From the NCBI GenBank assembly GCA_963820055.1, contig CAWFYJ010000005.1, positions 62,001 to 126,000 of the forward strand: a stretch of DNA of 64,000 nucleotides. The letters are read 5' to 3'. Origin of the DNA: RHKX01 sp963820055. Its GTDB lineage: Bacteria > Actinomycetota > Thermoleophilia > Solirubrobacterales > 70-9. The notes under the pieces were generated by a model, which was given only the letters and a program-made list of their open reading frames with translations, ran no database searches and was not told the origin of the DNA. Position 1 is the stretch's first letter; every line of letters starts with the position of its first letter. Below are positions 24,969 to 35,315 of the stretch, one piece after another. The position numbers and the translations under genes were made by a program.

Positions 24969-26330
24969 TGATCGAGGTGATCGAACCGGCGAAGGCCGAG
25001 GTGATGGCCGAGGTGCCGCGTGCCGGCGTCGAAGAGGTCGACGAGGCCGTGGCCCGCGCCAAGCGTGCGTTCCCGGCATGGCGCGCCGTCGCTCCGGCGG
25101 AACGCTCGGAAATGCTCCGCGGGCTCGCCGACGCGCTCGAGCGCGAAGCCGGCGACCTGGCCGTCCTCGAGGCCCGCAATGCCGGCAAGCCGATCGGCGA
25201 CGCGCGCGGCGAGATCGGAATGGTCGTCGAGTGCTTCCGCTACTACGCCGCGGCCCCCGAGCGGCTGCTCGGGCAGACGATTCCGGTCGCCGGCGGCATC
25301 GACATGACCTTCCGGGAGCCGCTCGGCGTCGTCGGGCTGATCGTGCCGTGGAACTTCCCGCTCGTGATCACGTCCTGGAAGACCGCTCCAGCGCTCGCGG
25401 CCGGCAACACCGTCGTCCTCAAGCCGGCCGAGCTGACCCCGCTCACGGCGATCGAGCTCGAGCGGATCGCGGTGGAGGCCGGCATCCCGGAGGGCGTCCT
25501 CAACGTCGTCGCCGGCCCCGGGTCGGTCTGCGGGCAGCGCCTGGTCGAGCATCCGGATGTCGCGAAGATCGCCTTCACCGGGTCCACGGAGGTCGGCCGC
25601 GGGATCGCCGCGGGCGCCGCCGGGACGATCAAGCGGGTCACCCTCGAGCTCGGCGGCAAGTCGGCGAACATCGTCTTCGCCGACGCCGACCTCGAGGCCG
25701 CCGCGACCGCCGCGCCGTTCGCCGTGTTCGGCAACGCCGGCCAGGACTGCTGTGCCCGTTCGCGGATCCTCGTCGAGCGCGATGCCGTCGACGACTTCAT
25801 GGCCACCCTCGAGCGGACCGTCAGGTCGATGGTGGTCGGCGACCCCCTCGACGAGGCGACGCAGATGGGGCCGCTCATCTCCGAGTCCCATCGCGAGACC
25901 GTCGCCTCGTTCCTCGGCGACGGACGCCCGCGTCGCCTTCCGCGGCGAGGCGCCCGACGGCCCCGGCTTCTGGTTTCCGCCGACGGTGCTCGAACCGGCC
26001 GGCAACGACGTCCGCGCCGCCCGCGAGGAGATCTTCGGGCCGATCGTCTCAGTGATCCCGTTCTCCGGGGAGGCCGAGGCCGTCGCGATCGCCAACGACA
26101 CCGTCTACGGCCTCTCCGGCTCGGTCTGGAGCGGCGACGGCGCCCGGGCGCTGCGCGTCGCCCGTGCCCTCGACACCGGCGTCATCTCGATCAACTCGAA
26201 CTCGTCGGTCCGCGTCTCGACCCCGTTCGGCGGTTTCAAGCAGTCGGGGGTGGGCCGCGAGCTCGGCCCCGACGCCCTCGAGCACTACACCGACGTCAAG
26301 AACGTCTACTACCGGACCGAGGAGGTCTAA
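24968..26330 (+). CDS. NAD(P)-dependent aldehyde dehydrogenase, one frameshift
   Basis: ALDH-superfamily protein likely oxidising the gamma-glutamyl aldehyde or aminoaldehyde. PWNFPL (about 127-132), FTGSTEVG, catalytic Glu227 in LELGGK and Cys261 in GQDCCARSR are in frame 1; EEIFGPIVSVIPF, NSNSSVRVSTPFGGFKQSGVGREL are in the next frame. One extra G at 25922-25923 causes the shift; its removal gives FLGDDARVAFRGEAP and a continuous enzyme of about 453 aa. I consider it intact in the organism. It is coupled to the PuuD-like gene (ATGA) and 3 nt before the SDR gene. Confidence 0.87.
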
Positions 26331-26333
26331 GCG

Positions 26334-27110
26334 ATGGAACGTCCCGGGCGCCTCGAGGACAAGGTCTGCGTCATCACCGGTGCCGCGAGCGGCATCGGTG
26401 CCGAAACCGCCCGCCTGTTCGCCTCCGAGGGGGCGCACGTCGTCGGCGTCGACCTCTCCGAGGGCTCGGAGGGAGAGCTGACGATCGTCGCCGACGTCAC
26501 CGATCCCGAGCAGGTCGAGGGCATGTACGCCGAGGCGCGCGAGCGGTTCGGGCGGATCGACGTCCTCTTCAACAACGCCGGCATCAACCCGCCCGAGGAC
26601 GCCTCGATCCTCAATACGTCCCTCGAGGTCTTCCAGAAGGTCCAGGACGTCAACCTGCGCAGCGTCTTCCTGTGCTGCAAGTACGGCATCCCGCATCTGC
26701 TCGAGAACGAGGCCGGCGGCTCGGTGATCAACACGGCGTCGTTCGTGGCGGTCATGGGCGCCGCCGTCTCGCAGATCTCCTACACAGCCTCGAAGGGCGC
26801 GGTGCTGGCGATGTCGCGCGAGCTCGGCGTCGAGTTCGCCCATCGCGGCGTTCGCGTCAACTCGCTCTGCCCGGGGCCGGTCGACACGCCCCTTCTTCAG
26901 GAGTTGTTCGCGAGCGACCCCAAGAAGGCGGCGCGGCGGCTCGTCCACCTGCCGTTCGGCCGCTTCGCGAAGGCGAGCGAGATCGCCAGCGGTGCGCTGT
27001 TTCTGGCCAGCGACGAGAGCTCCTACGTCACCGCGTCGAGCTTCCTCGTCGACGGCGGGCTCTCGCAGGCCTATCTGACCCCGGACGCGAGCGACGACCC
27101 GCGGTACTGA
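26334..27110 (+). CDS. SDR family oxidoreductase of the amine cluster
   Basis: The 258-aa classical SDR has TGAASGIG (about 16-23), NNAG (about 78-81), active-site Ser and YTASKGA (Tyr-x3-Lys) and a C-terminal VDGGLSQAY. Substrate unknown; it is often annotated as 3-oxoacyl-ACP reductase, but its tight linkage to the ALDH suggests an alcohol/ketone step of the same amine pathway. It ends the cluster, followed by a GAGCGC/GCGCTC hairpin. Confidence 0.85.
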   Translation: MERPGRLEDKVCVITGAASGIGAETARLFASEGAHVVGVDLSEGSEGELTIVADVTDPEQVEGMYAEARERFGRIDVLFNNAGINPPEDASILNTSLEVFQKVQDVNLRSVFLCCKYGIPHLLENEAGGSVINTASFVAVMGAAVSQISYTASKGAVLAMSRELGVEFAHRGVRVNSLCPGPVDTPLLQELFASDPKKAARRLVHLPFGRFAKASEIASGALFLASDESSYVTASSFLVDGGLSQAYLTPDASDDPRY

Positions 27111-27133
27111 GAGCGCTTCGCCGAACGGCGCTC
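27111..27133 (+). terminator. Hairpin after the amine-utilisation cluster
   Basis: GAGCGC at 27111-27116 pairs with GCGCTC at 27128-27133 around an 11-nt loop, immediately after the stop. There is no T-run, so it is only a possible terminator. Confidence 0.35.
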
Positions 27134-27163
27134 CGGCGCCGCGGCCGGAATGGACGCCGCGCC

Positions 27164-27169
27164 TAGACT
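27164..27169 (+). promoter_or_regulatory. -10 hexamer TAGACT for hisIE (leaderless)
   Basis: TAGACT ends 7 nt before ATG 27177. It probably drives hisIE-trpE-trpG-trpD. Confidence 0.5.
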
Positions 27170-27176
27170 GACGCAC

Positions 27177-27791
27177 ATGATCGACGAGATCGCCTTCGAC
27201 GAACGCGGACTGGCCCCCTGCGTGATCCAGGACGCCGGGACCGGCGAGGTGCTGACGCTCGCGTGGGTCAACGCTGAGTCGCTGAAGCGCACGCTCGAGA
27301 CGGGGGAGATGCACCTCTGGAGTCGCTCCCGCGACGAGCTCTGGCACAAGGGCGCGACCTCCGGGAACGTCCAGCGCGTGCGCGAGCTCCGCTACGACTG
27401 CGATGCCGACGCCGTCCTCGCCCTGGTCGACCCGGCCGGCCCCGCCTGCCACACCGGCGAGCGGACCTGCTTCTACAGGGCCGCCGACGGCGATCCGCGC
27501 CCGGTCGCCCACGAGGCGCTGCCGGTACTCGAGCGGACGATCGCCGCCCGCCGCGACGAGCAGCCCGAGGGTTCCTACACGGCGAAGCTCCTCGCCGACC
27601 CCGACCTGATCGGCGAGAAGGTCCGCGAGGAGGCGGACGAGGTCGCCCGCGCCGTCGCCGGTGAGTCCGACGAGCGGGTCGCCGAGGAATCCGCCGACCT
27701 CCTCTACCACCTCGAGGTCGCCCTGGCCTCGCGCGGGCTCGGGATCGACGGCGCCTACGACGTCCTGAACGCGCGCCGCGGCGACGACTGA
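27177..27791 (+). CDS. hisI: Bifunctional phosphoribosyl-AMP cyclohydrolase / phosphoribosyl-ATP pyrophosphatase
   Basis: HisIE catalyses steps 2 and 3 of histidine synthesis. In this 204-aa fusion the HisI half (residues 1-about 105) has HLWSRSRDELWHKGATSGN and the metal cysteines in YDCDAD and ACHTGERTCFY. The HisE half (about 112-200) has EGSYTAKLL and the acidic cluster EKVREEADEV. The fusion is unusual in actinobacteria, where hisI and hisE are commonly separate. ATG 27177 is set by the TAGACT box. trpE begins 7 nt downstream. Confidence 0.93.
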   Translation: MIDEIAFDERGLAPCVIQDAGTGEVLTLAWVNAESLKRTLETGEMHLWSRSRDELWHKGATSGNVQRVRELRYDCDADAVLALVDPAGPACHTGERTCFYRAADGDPRPVAHEALPVLERTIAARRDEQPEGSYTAKLLADPDLIGEKVREEADEVARAVAGESDERVAEESADLLYHLEVALASRGLGIDGAYDVLNARRGDD

Positions 27792-27798
27792 ACCGGCC

Positions 27799-29303
27799 GT
27801 GTCGCCCTCGCTGACGACATTGGAGCGGGCTCGCGAGCTTGCCGGTGAGGGCAACGTCGTGCCGGTCGTCGAGACGTTCGTCGAGGACACCGAGACCCCG
27901 GTCTCCGCCTTCCTGAAGCTGCGGGACGACGGGCCCTCCTTCCTCCTCGAGTCCGCCGAGCAGGGCGGTCGGCTCGGCCGCTACTCATTCCTGGGCTTCA
28001 GCCCGCACCTCTCGATCCGCTGGGCCGACGGCGAGCTGCTCGAGTGGGACGGGGACGCCGGCACCGACGGTGAGCCGACCCGCCGCTCGCCGGCGCCCGA
28101 TCCCTACGGTGCCGTCGCCGAGCGCCTCGGCCGCTTCCGCCTCGCCGACGCCGACGAGGTCCCGTTCGCCGGCGGCGCGGTGGGCCTTTTCGGGTACGAC
28201 CTGGTCCGGACCGTCGAGCCGCTCGGCGAGCCGAACCCCGACCCGCTGGGCCTGCCGGACCTGGCGCTGATGGTCTGCGAGCTGATCGTCGCCTTCGATC
28301 ACCACAAGCACGAGGTCTCGCTGATCGCCCTCGCCTTCACCGACGACGACGGCGTCGACGCCGCCTACGAGCGGGCCGTCGGCCTGATCGCCGCCGCCCG
28401 CGACCGGCTCCGCGGCGCGATCCCGGGTCGCAGCGGGGACCCGGCCGAGGCGCCGCGCGCCACCGTCGAATGGAAGTCGAACATGACCCGCGAGCAGTTC
28501 GAGGCGAACGTCGCCCGCATCGTCGAGTACATCCATGCCGGCGACGCGTTCCAGGTCGTGCCGTCGCAGCGGTTCACGGCCGACTGCCCGGTCGAGGCGT
28601 TCTCGATCTACCGCGGCCTGCGCGCGGTCAACCCGTCGCCCTACATGTACTTCCTCGACTTCGGCGACTTCGAGATCGCCGGCGCCTCACCGGAGCCGCT
28701 CGTCAAGGTCACCGGGCGCCGCGTCGAGACCCGGCCGATCGCCGGCACCTACCCGCGCGGGGAGTCCGAGGAGGAAGACCGTGCCAACGCCGAGCGCCTG
28801 CTGGCCGACCCGAAGGAGCGGGCCGAGCACGTGATGCTCGTCGACCTCGGCCGCAACGATCTCGGCCGCGTCTCCGAGTACGGGACCGTGGCGGTCGACG
28901 AGCTTATGACCGTCGAGACCTACAGCCACGTCCTCCACATCGTCAGCCGCGTGTCGGGACGGCTCCGGGAGGGCCTCGGCGCGATGGACGTCCTCCGCTC
29001 GGCTCTGCCCGCCGGGACGCTCTCGGGCGCTCCGAAGGTCCGGGCGATGCAGATAATCGACGAGGTCGAGCCCCACAAGCGCTGTTCCTACGGCGGCGCG
29101 ATCGGCTACCTCGACTTCCGGGGCGACCTCGACGTCGCGATTCACATCCGCACCGTCGTCGTCAAGGACGGCCTCGCGCACGTCCAGGCGGGCGGCGGCA
29201 CCGTCGCCGACGCCAAGCCCGACTACGAGTACCGCGAGTCGCTGCAGAAGGCGAAGGCGATCTTTCGCGCGGTCGACGTCGCCGCCGAGCATCCGGAGTG
29301 GGA

Positions 29304-29307
<4 letters not shown>
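27799..29307 (+). CDS. trpE: Anthranilate synthase component I
   Basis: TrpE makes anthranilate from chorismate with ammonia from TrpG. The 502-aa protein has the N-terminal regulatory fold including LLESAEQGGRLGRYSFLG (the Ser of LLES is the tryptophan-feedback site) and the catalytic chorismate-binding domain (GDAFQVVPSQRF, IAGTYPRGE, LVDLGRNDLGRV, PAGTLSGAPKVRAMQII). It begins with GTG and ends ATGA-coupled to trpG. Confidence 0.96.
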
Positions 29308-29882
<575 letters not shown>

Positions 29883-29919
29883 GAGACTGCGCGTCCCGGC
29901 GCCGAGCCGGCCGTCCGAG

Positions 29920-30951
29920 ATGCCGAACGAGATCCTGACCCGCGCCATCGACGCCGTCTGCTCCGGAGAGCACCTGACGGCCGATCACGCCTCGGCCGTC
30001 CTCGCCGAGATCATGGAGGGCCGCGCCGGCGAGGTCCAGACGGGCGCGTTCCTCGTCGCCCTGCGGGCGAAGGGCGAGACCGTCCCCGAGCTGATCGGCC
30101 TCGCCCGGACCATGCGCGGCCTCGCCTCGCACGTGGAGACCGGCCGCGACGACCTCGTCGACACGGCCGGGACCGGGGGAGGGCCCTCAACCTTCAACGT
30201 CTCCACGACGGCGGCGCTGATCGCCGCCGGGGCCGGATGCGCCGTCGCCAAGCACGGCAACCGCTCGAGCACCTCTCGCTCGGGTTCCGCCGACATGCTC
30301 GAGGCGCTCGGCGTCGAGATCGAGCTGACGCCGGAGCAGGTGGGGGAGGCGATCCGCCGGACCGGATTCGGCTTCATGTTCGCGCCGGCCCACCACGCGG
30401 CGATGAAGCACGTGATGCCGGTCCGCCGCGAGCTCGCGGTCCGGACGATCTTCAACTTCCTGGGCCCGCTCACGAACCCGGCGGGGGCGAAGCGGCAACT
30501 CCTCGGCGTCTCCGACCGCCGCTACCAGGAGACGATCGCCGAGGCACTGGCCGGCCTCGGCTGCGACCACGCGATGGTCGTCACCGCCGACGACGGCCTC
30601 GATGAGATCTCGATCGCCGGCCGCACCCGGGTCATCGAGGTCCGCGACGGCAGGACGACCGAGTGGTTCACCGAGCCCGGGGACGTCGGCATCGAGGAGG
30701 CGAGCCTCGAGGCGATCGCCGGCGGCGACCCCGACGAGAACGCCGACACCGCGAGGGCGATCCTCGCCGGCGAATCCGGGCCGGCGGCCGACGTCGCGCT
30801 CCTCAACGCCGGAGCCGCGATCTACGTCGGCGGCGCCGCCCCGGACCTCGCGGCGGGGGTCGAGGCCGCTCATGCCGCGATCGACTCCGGAGCCGCGGCC
30901 GGAGTGCTCCGCGACCTCGTCGAGATGCGACGCGCCGGCCACGATGCCTGA
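29920..30951 (+). CDS. trpD: Anthranilate phosphoribosyltransferase
   Basis: TrpD transfers phosphoribose from PRPP to anthranilate. The 343-aa protein has the PRPP loop GTGGGPSTFNVST (about 86-98), AKHGNRSSTSRSGSAD and FMFAPAHHAAMKHV. The PRPP loop differs from the common GTGGDG-x-x-TFN by lacking the Asp and one residue, a variant I believe occurs in some actinobacteria. Length and order are otherwise normal. Confidence 0.95.
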   Translation: MPNEILTRAIDAVCSGEHLTADHASAVLAEIMEGRAGEVQTGAFLVALRAKGETVPELIGLARTMRGLASHVETGRDDLVDTAGTGGGPSTFNVSTTAALIAAGAGCAVAKHGNRSSTSRSGSADMLEALGVEIELTPEQVGEAIRRTGFGFMFAPAHHAAMKHVMPVRRELAVRTIFNFLGPLTNPAGAKRQLLGVSDRRYQETIAEALAGLGCDHAMVVTADDGLDEISIAGRTRVIEVRDGRTTEWFTEPGDVGIEEASLEAIAGGDPDENADTARAILAGESGPAADVALLNAGAAIYVGGAAPDLAAGVEAAHAAIDSGAAAGVLRDLVEMRRAGHDA

Positions 30952-30978
30952 ACTCCCAGCGCCGCCGGGCGGGATCGG

Positions 30979-30984
30979 TAGCCT
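30979..30984 (+). promoter_or_regulatory. -10 hexamer TAGCCT for trpC
   Basis: TAGCCT ends 9 nt before ATG 30994, giving trpC a probable promoter separate from that of hisIE-trpEGD. Confidence 0.4.
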
Positions 30985-30993
30985 CCCGGGCGG

Positions 30994-31809
30994 ATGAGCA
31001 GATTGGAGCAGCTCGTCGATGCGGCGCGAGAGGGCGTCCGCAGGCGGAGCGCGGAAAAACCGGGAGACGAGCTACGCGCGAGCCTGGCCGGCCGCAGCGG
31101 GCATCGCCCGTTCAAGGAGGCCCTCGTCCGGCCCGGAATCTCGGTGATCGCCGAGTTCAAGCGGGGCTCCCCCTCGGCCGGGCTGATCAGCCCCGACGCG
31201 GACGTCGCGGCGATCGTCGGCGCCTACGAGCGCGGCGGCGCGGCGGCGATCTCGGTCCTGACCGACGAGCCGAGCTTCCACGGTTCTCTCACCGACCTCG
31301 AGGCTGCCCGGGCCGCGTCGGCACTGCCGATCCTTCGCAAGGACTTCATCGTCGATCCGTACCAACTCTGGGAGGCGTCGCTTGCCGGCGCCGATGCCGT
31401 GCTGCTGATCGTCGCAGCGCTCGCCGACGAGGACCTGAGGCTGCTCTACGACGAGACCGTCGCCCTCGATCTCGACTGCATGATCGAGGTCCACGACGAG
31501 GACGACCTCGAGCGCGCCCTGCTGCTCGACCCCGACGTGATTGGGATCAACAACCGCAATCTCGGCGACCTCTCGGTCGACACCCGGACGACCCCGGAGC
31601 TGATCACCGACGTTCCGGCGGGCAAGACCGTCGTCGCGGAGTCGGGCTACAACGATCCCGCCCAGATCGAGGAGCTCGAGCGGATCGGCGTCGACGCGGT
31701 TCTGATCGGCGAGTCGCTGATGCGCTCCGCCGATCCCGAGGCCGCGGTCCGCTCGCTCGTCATGGACGAGGAGATGACCCGCGAGCACCTGCTCTCCGAC
31801 GAGCGCTGA
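30994..31809 (+). CDS. trpC: Indole-3-glycerol phosphate synthase
   Basis: TrpC closes the indole ring. The 271-aa TIM barrel has VIAEFKRGSPSAG (about 50-62), LRKDFIVDPYQLWEA, the Glu of IEVHDEDDL, GINNRNLGDL and VAESGY. TrpC and TrpF are separate proteins, unlike the enterobacterial fusion. The next gene is not trpF but an HtrA-type protease. Confidence 0.96.
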   Translation: MSRLEQLVDAAREGVRRRSAEKPGDELRASLAGRSGHRPFKEALVRPGISVIAEFKRGSPSAGLISPDADVAAIVGAYERGGAAAISVLTDEPSFHGSLTDLEAARAASALPILRKDFIVDPYQLWEASLAGADAVLLIVAALADEDLRLLYDETVALDLDCMIEVHDEDDLERALLLDPDVIGINNRNLGDLSVDTRTTPELITDVPAGKTVVAESGYNDPAQIEELERIGVDAVLIGESLMRSADPEAAVRSLVMDEEMTREHLLSDER

Positions 31810-31911
31810 TCGCTTCCCCGGCGCGATTTAGCCGGGATACGGGAAAGTCTTAGCCGTGCTTCAGCACCGGTTTCGAAGCGGCTGAACGTCGCTCCGGATC
31901 ATGGCGCGGCT
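31810..31911. other. trpC-htrA gap
   Basis: 102 nt with a small GTGCT/AGCAC hairpin near 31856. No clear TAnnnT box at start-codon distance and no Shine-Dalgarno sequence were seen before ATG 31912; an ATG at 31901 is out of frame. Confidence 0.25.
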
Positions 31912-33105
31912 ATGACTCGAATCAGAACCTTCTTCAGCAGTTCGTTCGGCTCCGCGCTGTTCGGCGGCATCGTCGCCGTCGCCCTCGGAGTCGTTGCCAT
32001 CTCCGCCGGGTTGATCTCGGTCGACAACTCGTCGGGCTCGACCCCGGCCACCTCGCCGCCGATCACGCCGGCCACCGAGCCGGCTTCCGGCTCCGGCCAC
32101 ACGGTCGGGCAGGTCTACCAGAGCGACGCTCAGGGAGTGGCCTACATCGAAGCTCAGGAGAAGCCGACCGCCTCGGCCTCTCCGTTCGGCGCTCCGTCCG
32201 GCGGCGGCACCGCAACCGGCTCCGGCATCCTCATCGACGGCGACGGCCACGTGCTCACGAACGCCCACGTCGTCGACGGGTCCAGCTCGGTGACCGTCAA
32301 GTTCGGTGACGGCGACGCCCTCCCGGCAAAGGTCCTCGGCGTCGACGATTCGACCGACATCGCCGTCCTCAGCGTCGACCCCGGCAGCGTCGACGCCGAT
32401 CCACTGCAGCTCGGCAACTCCGACTCGGTCAAGGTCGGCGACGGCGCGATCGCGATCGGCAACCCCTACGGCCTCGACCGGACCGTGACCTCGGGCATCA
32501 TCTCCGCCCTGCAGCGGCAGATCAGCGCCCCGAACGGGTTCACGATCTCCGACGTCATCCAGACCGACGCGGCGATCAACCCCGGCAACTCCGGTGGCCC
32601 GCTGATCGACTCCGACGGCAGCGTCATCGGCATCAACTCGCAGATCGCCACGGGCACCGGCGGCAGCGGCTCGGTCGGCATCGGCTTCGCCGTTCCGATC
32701 AACACCGCCAAGTCCGTCGCCCAGCAGATCATCGACGGCGGCTCCGTCGAGCACGCCTACCTCGGGATCGAGGGCGCCGACCTCAACGCTGAGCTCGCCA
32801 AGGTCCTCAACCTCGACGTCGACCAGGGCGTCCTGGTTCAGAAGGTCACCTCCGGCGGCCCCGCCGCCGACGCCGGCCTCACCGCCGGCGACGCGACGGT
32901 CGCCATAGGCGGCGCCCAGGTCAAGGCGGGCGGGGACGTGATCACCGAGATCGACGGCAACCCGATCACCGGCATGGAGGACCTGATCTCGGCCGTCAAC
33001 GCCAAGCAGCCCGGCGACACCGTGACGCTGACCGTCCTTCGCGACGGCTCGTCGCAGCAGATCGACGTCAAGCTGGGCGATCGGCCGGCCAGCGTCCAGG
33101 GCTGA
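31912..33105 (+). CDS. HtrA/DegP-family trypsin-like serine protease with PDZ domain
   Basis: Membrane-anchored extracytoplasmic protease for envelope protein quality control. The 397-aa protein has an N-terminal membrane anchor (about 13-34), a Ser/Thr/Pro-rich linker, the S1C protease domain with His119 (TNAHVV), Asp149 (STDIAVL) and Ser227 (GNSGGPL), and a C-terminal PDZ domain (about 282-390, YLGIEGADL, GGPAADAGL). All catalytic residues are present. It is inserted between trpC and trpF, and no mechanistic link to tryptophan is evident. Confidence 0.93.
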   Translation: MTRIRTFFSSSFGSALFGGIVAVALGVVAISAGLISVDNSSGSTPATSPPITPATEPASGSGHTVGQVYQSDAQGVAYIEAQEKPTASASPFGAPSGGGTATGSGILIDGDGHVLTNAHVVDGSSSVTVKFGDGDALPAKVLGVDDSTDIAVLSVDPGSVDADPLQLGNSDSVKVGDGAIAIGNPYGLDRTVTSGIISALQRQISAPNGFTISDVIQTDAAINPGNSGGPLIDSDGSVIGINSQIATGTGGSGSVGIGFAVPINTAKSVAQQIIDGGSVEHAYLGIEGADLNAELAKVLNLDVDQGVLVQKVTSGGPAADAGLTAGDATVAIGGAQVKAGGDVITEIDGNPITGMEDLISAVNAKQPGDTVTLTVLRDGSSQQIDVKLGDRPASVQG

Positions 33106-33163
33106 GTTCGCCCGTCTCCGGTCGTAGGCCGCGTTCTACGAGCGGGGGCGGGCACGACCCGGG

Positions 33164-33277
33164 GCGGGCGGCTCGCTCTGATGTGCTGGGGCGCGAGGCG
33201 AGCGCTTCTCTCGCGAAGTGTCAGAAACATCGTCTATAGACCACGTTTCTGTCACCTCGCGGTAGAGAGCCGCCCGC
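33164..33277. repeat. 114-bp nested palindrome with a GTCTATAGAC centre
   Basis: The inner arms 33212-33228 and 33245-33261 match in 15 of 17 positions (core CAGAAAC/GTTTCTG) around the perfect decamer GTCTATAGAC at 33232-33241. Outer arms 33164-33174 and 33267-33277 (GCGGGCGGCTC/GAGCCGCCCGC) are perfect. The inner core is much AT-richer than the flanks. A hexamer GCACGA occurs on both sides (33152 and 33292), possibly by chance. It may be a miniature mobile element or a large operator. Confidence 0.6.
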
Positions 33278-33337
33278 GCCGGCTCAACCTCGCACGAGGC
33301 GCCCCGATCGCCCACCTGGAACGTAGGAGGGCGGTGA

Positions 33338-33383
33338 GGGGAGGTGCCGCCGACACTCCACCCCCCGGAGGCGGTGCCTCCCC
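33338..33383 (+). terminator. 14-bp hairpin upstream of trpF (attenuator or terminator candidate)
   Basis: Arms 33338-33351 (GGGGAGGTGCCGCC) and 33370-33383 pair over 14 bp as RNA, with two tandem G-U wobbles in the middle, around an 18-nt loop. No T-run follows and no Trp-rich leader peptide was found, so attenuation is unproven. Confidence 0.4.
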
Positions 33384-33429
33384 ATCTCGTCCCCAGCGCA
33401 ACCGCCCAGTGTGCGATCTTAGGTGCCTC

Positions 33430-34130
33430 GTGAAGGTCAAGATCTGCGGCATAACCAACATGGAAGACGCGGAGGCGGCGGTCTCCGCCGACGTCTGGGC
33501 GATCGGGCTCAATCACAGCCCCGAGAGTCCGCGCCTGGTCGATCCCGCGGCCGCAGAGGAGATCGGCGCGGCGATGAAGCGCCGCTGCGAGGTGGCCGGT
33601 GTGTTCGTCAACCAGCACCTGGACGAGGTCGTGGAGATCGCCGACCGGGACTCGCTGACGCTCGTGCAGCTGCATGGGGAGGAGGGCCCGAGCTTCTGCG
33701 CCGAGGTGCACCGGCGGACCGGTTGCCGGGTGATCAAGGCGTTCCGGGTCCGTTCGCCCGCCGAGATCAATGCTGCGCGCGCCTACAAGACCGACTACCA
33801 CCTCTTCGACGCCTACCGGCGCGGCGCCCACGGCGGAACCGGGGCCAGCTTCGACTGGGACCTGGTCGCGGGCCGTCGCGGCGGCGTGCCGGCGATCGTC
33901 GCCGGCGGGCTCAACCCCGACAACGTGAGCGACGCGATCGTGGCCTCGAATCCCTGGGGCGTCGACGTCTGCAGCGGCGTCGAGAGCGCGCCGGGCGTCA
34001 AGGACCACAACCTGATCACCTCGTTCATGGCGGCGGCGGGCCGCGCCGGCGAGGTGCAGCGTGCGGAACGTGACCGGCGCCGGGCGATGAAGCAGGTGCG
34101 GCGAGCTGTCGCATACGGGCGGCGAAGCAG

Positions 34131-34134
<4 letters not shown>
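33430..34134 (+). CDS. trpF: Phosphoribosylanthranilate isomerase
   Basis: TrpF isomerises phosphoribosylanthranilate. The 234-aa protein begins KVKICGITNMEDAEAAV (general acid-base Cys in KICGIT), has VQLHGEEG, DAYRRGAHGGTGASFDWD (binding and catalytic Asp) and VAGGLNPDNV, VDVCSGVE. The basic C-terminal tail of about 30 residues exceeds the usual end. GTG 33430 is chosen at the family N-terminus; upstream in-frame sequence is palindromic non-coding DNA. The stop overlaps the trpB start. Confidence 0.94.

Positions 34135-35307
<1,173 letters not shown>

Positions 35308-35315
<8 letters not shown>

Larger units (their letters stand above)
33106..33429. other. 324-nt palindrome-rich gap before trpF
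   Basis: No gene seen. It holds a large nested palindrome (33164-33277), a smaller hairpin (33338-33383) and a TAGGTG sequence just before the trpF GTG. Confidence 0.6.

Noticed and set aside
27780..27800. Possible trp leader peptide or attenuator before trpE
   Set aside because: hisIE ends 7 nt before trpE, leaving no room for a leader peptide or terminator stem.
31810..31911. tRNA-like folding in the trpC-htrA gap (TTCGAA motif)
   Set aside because: No 7-bp acceptor stem, anticodon arm or D-arm could be formed around it.
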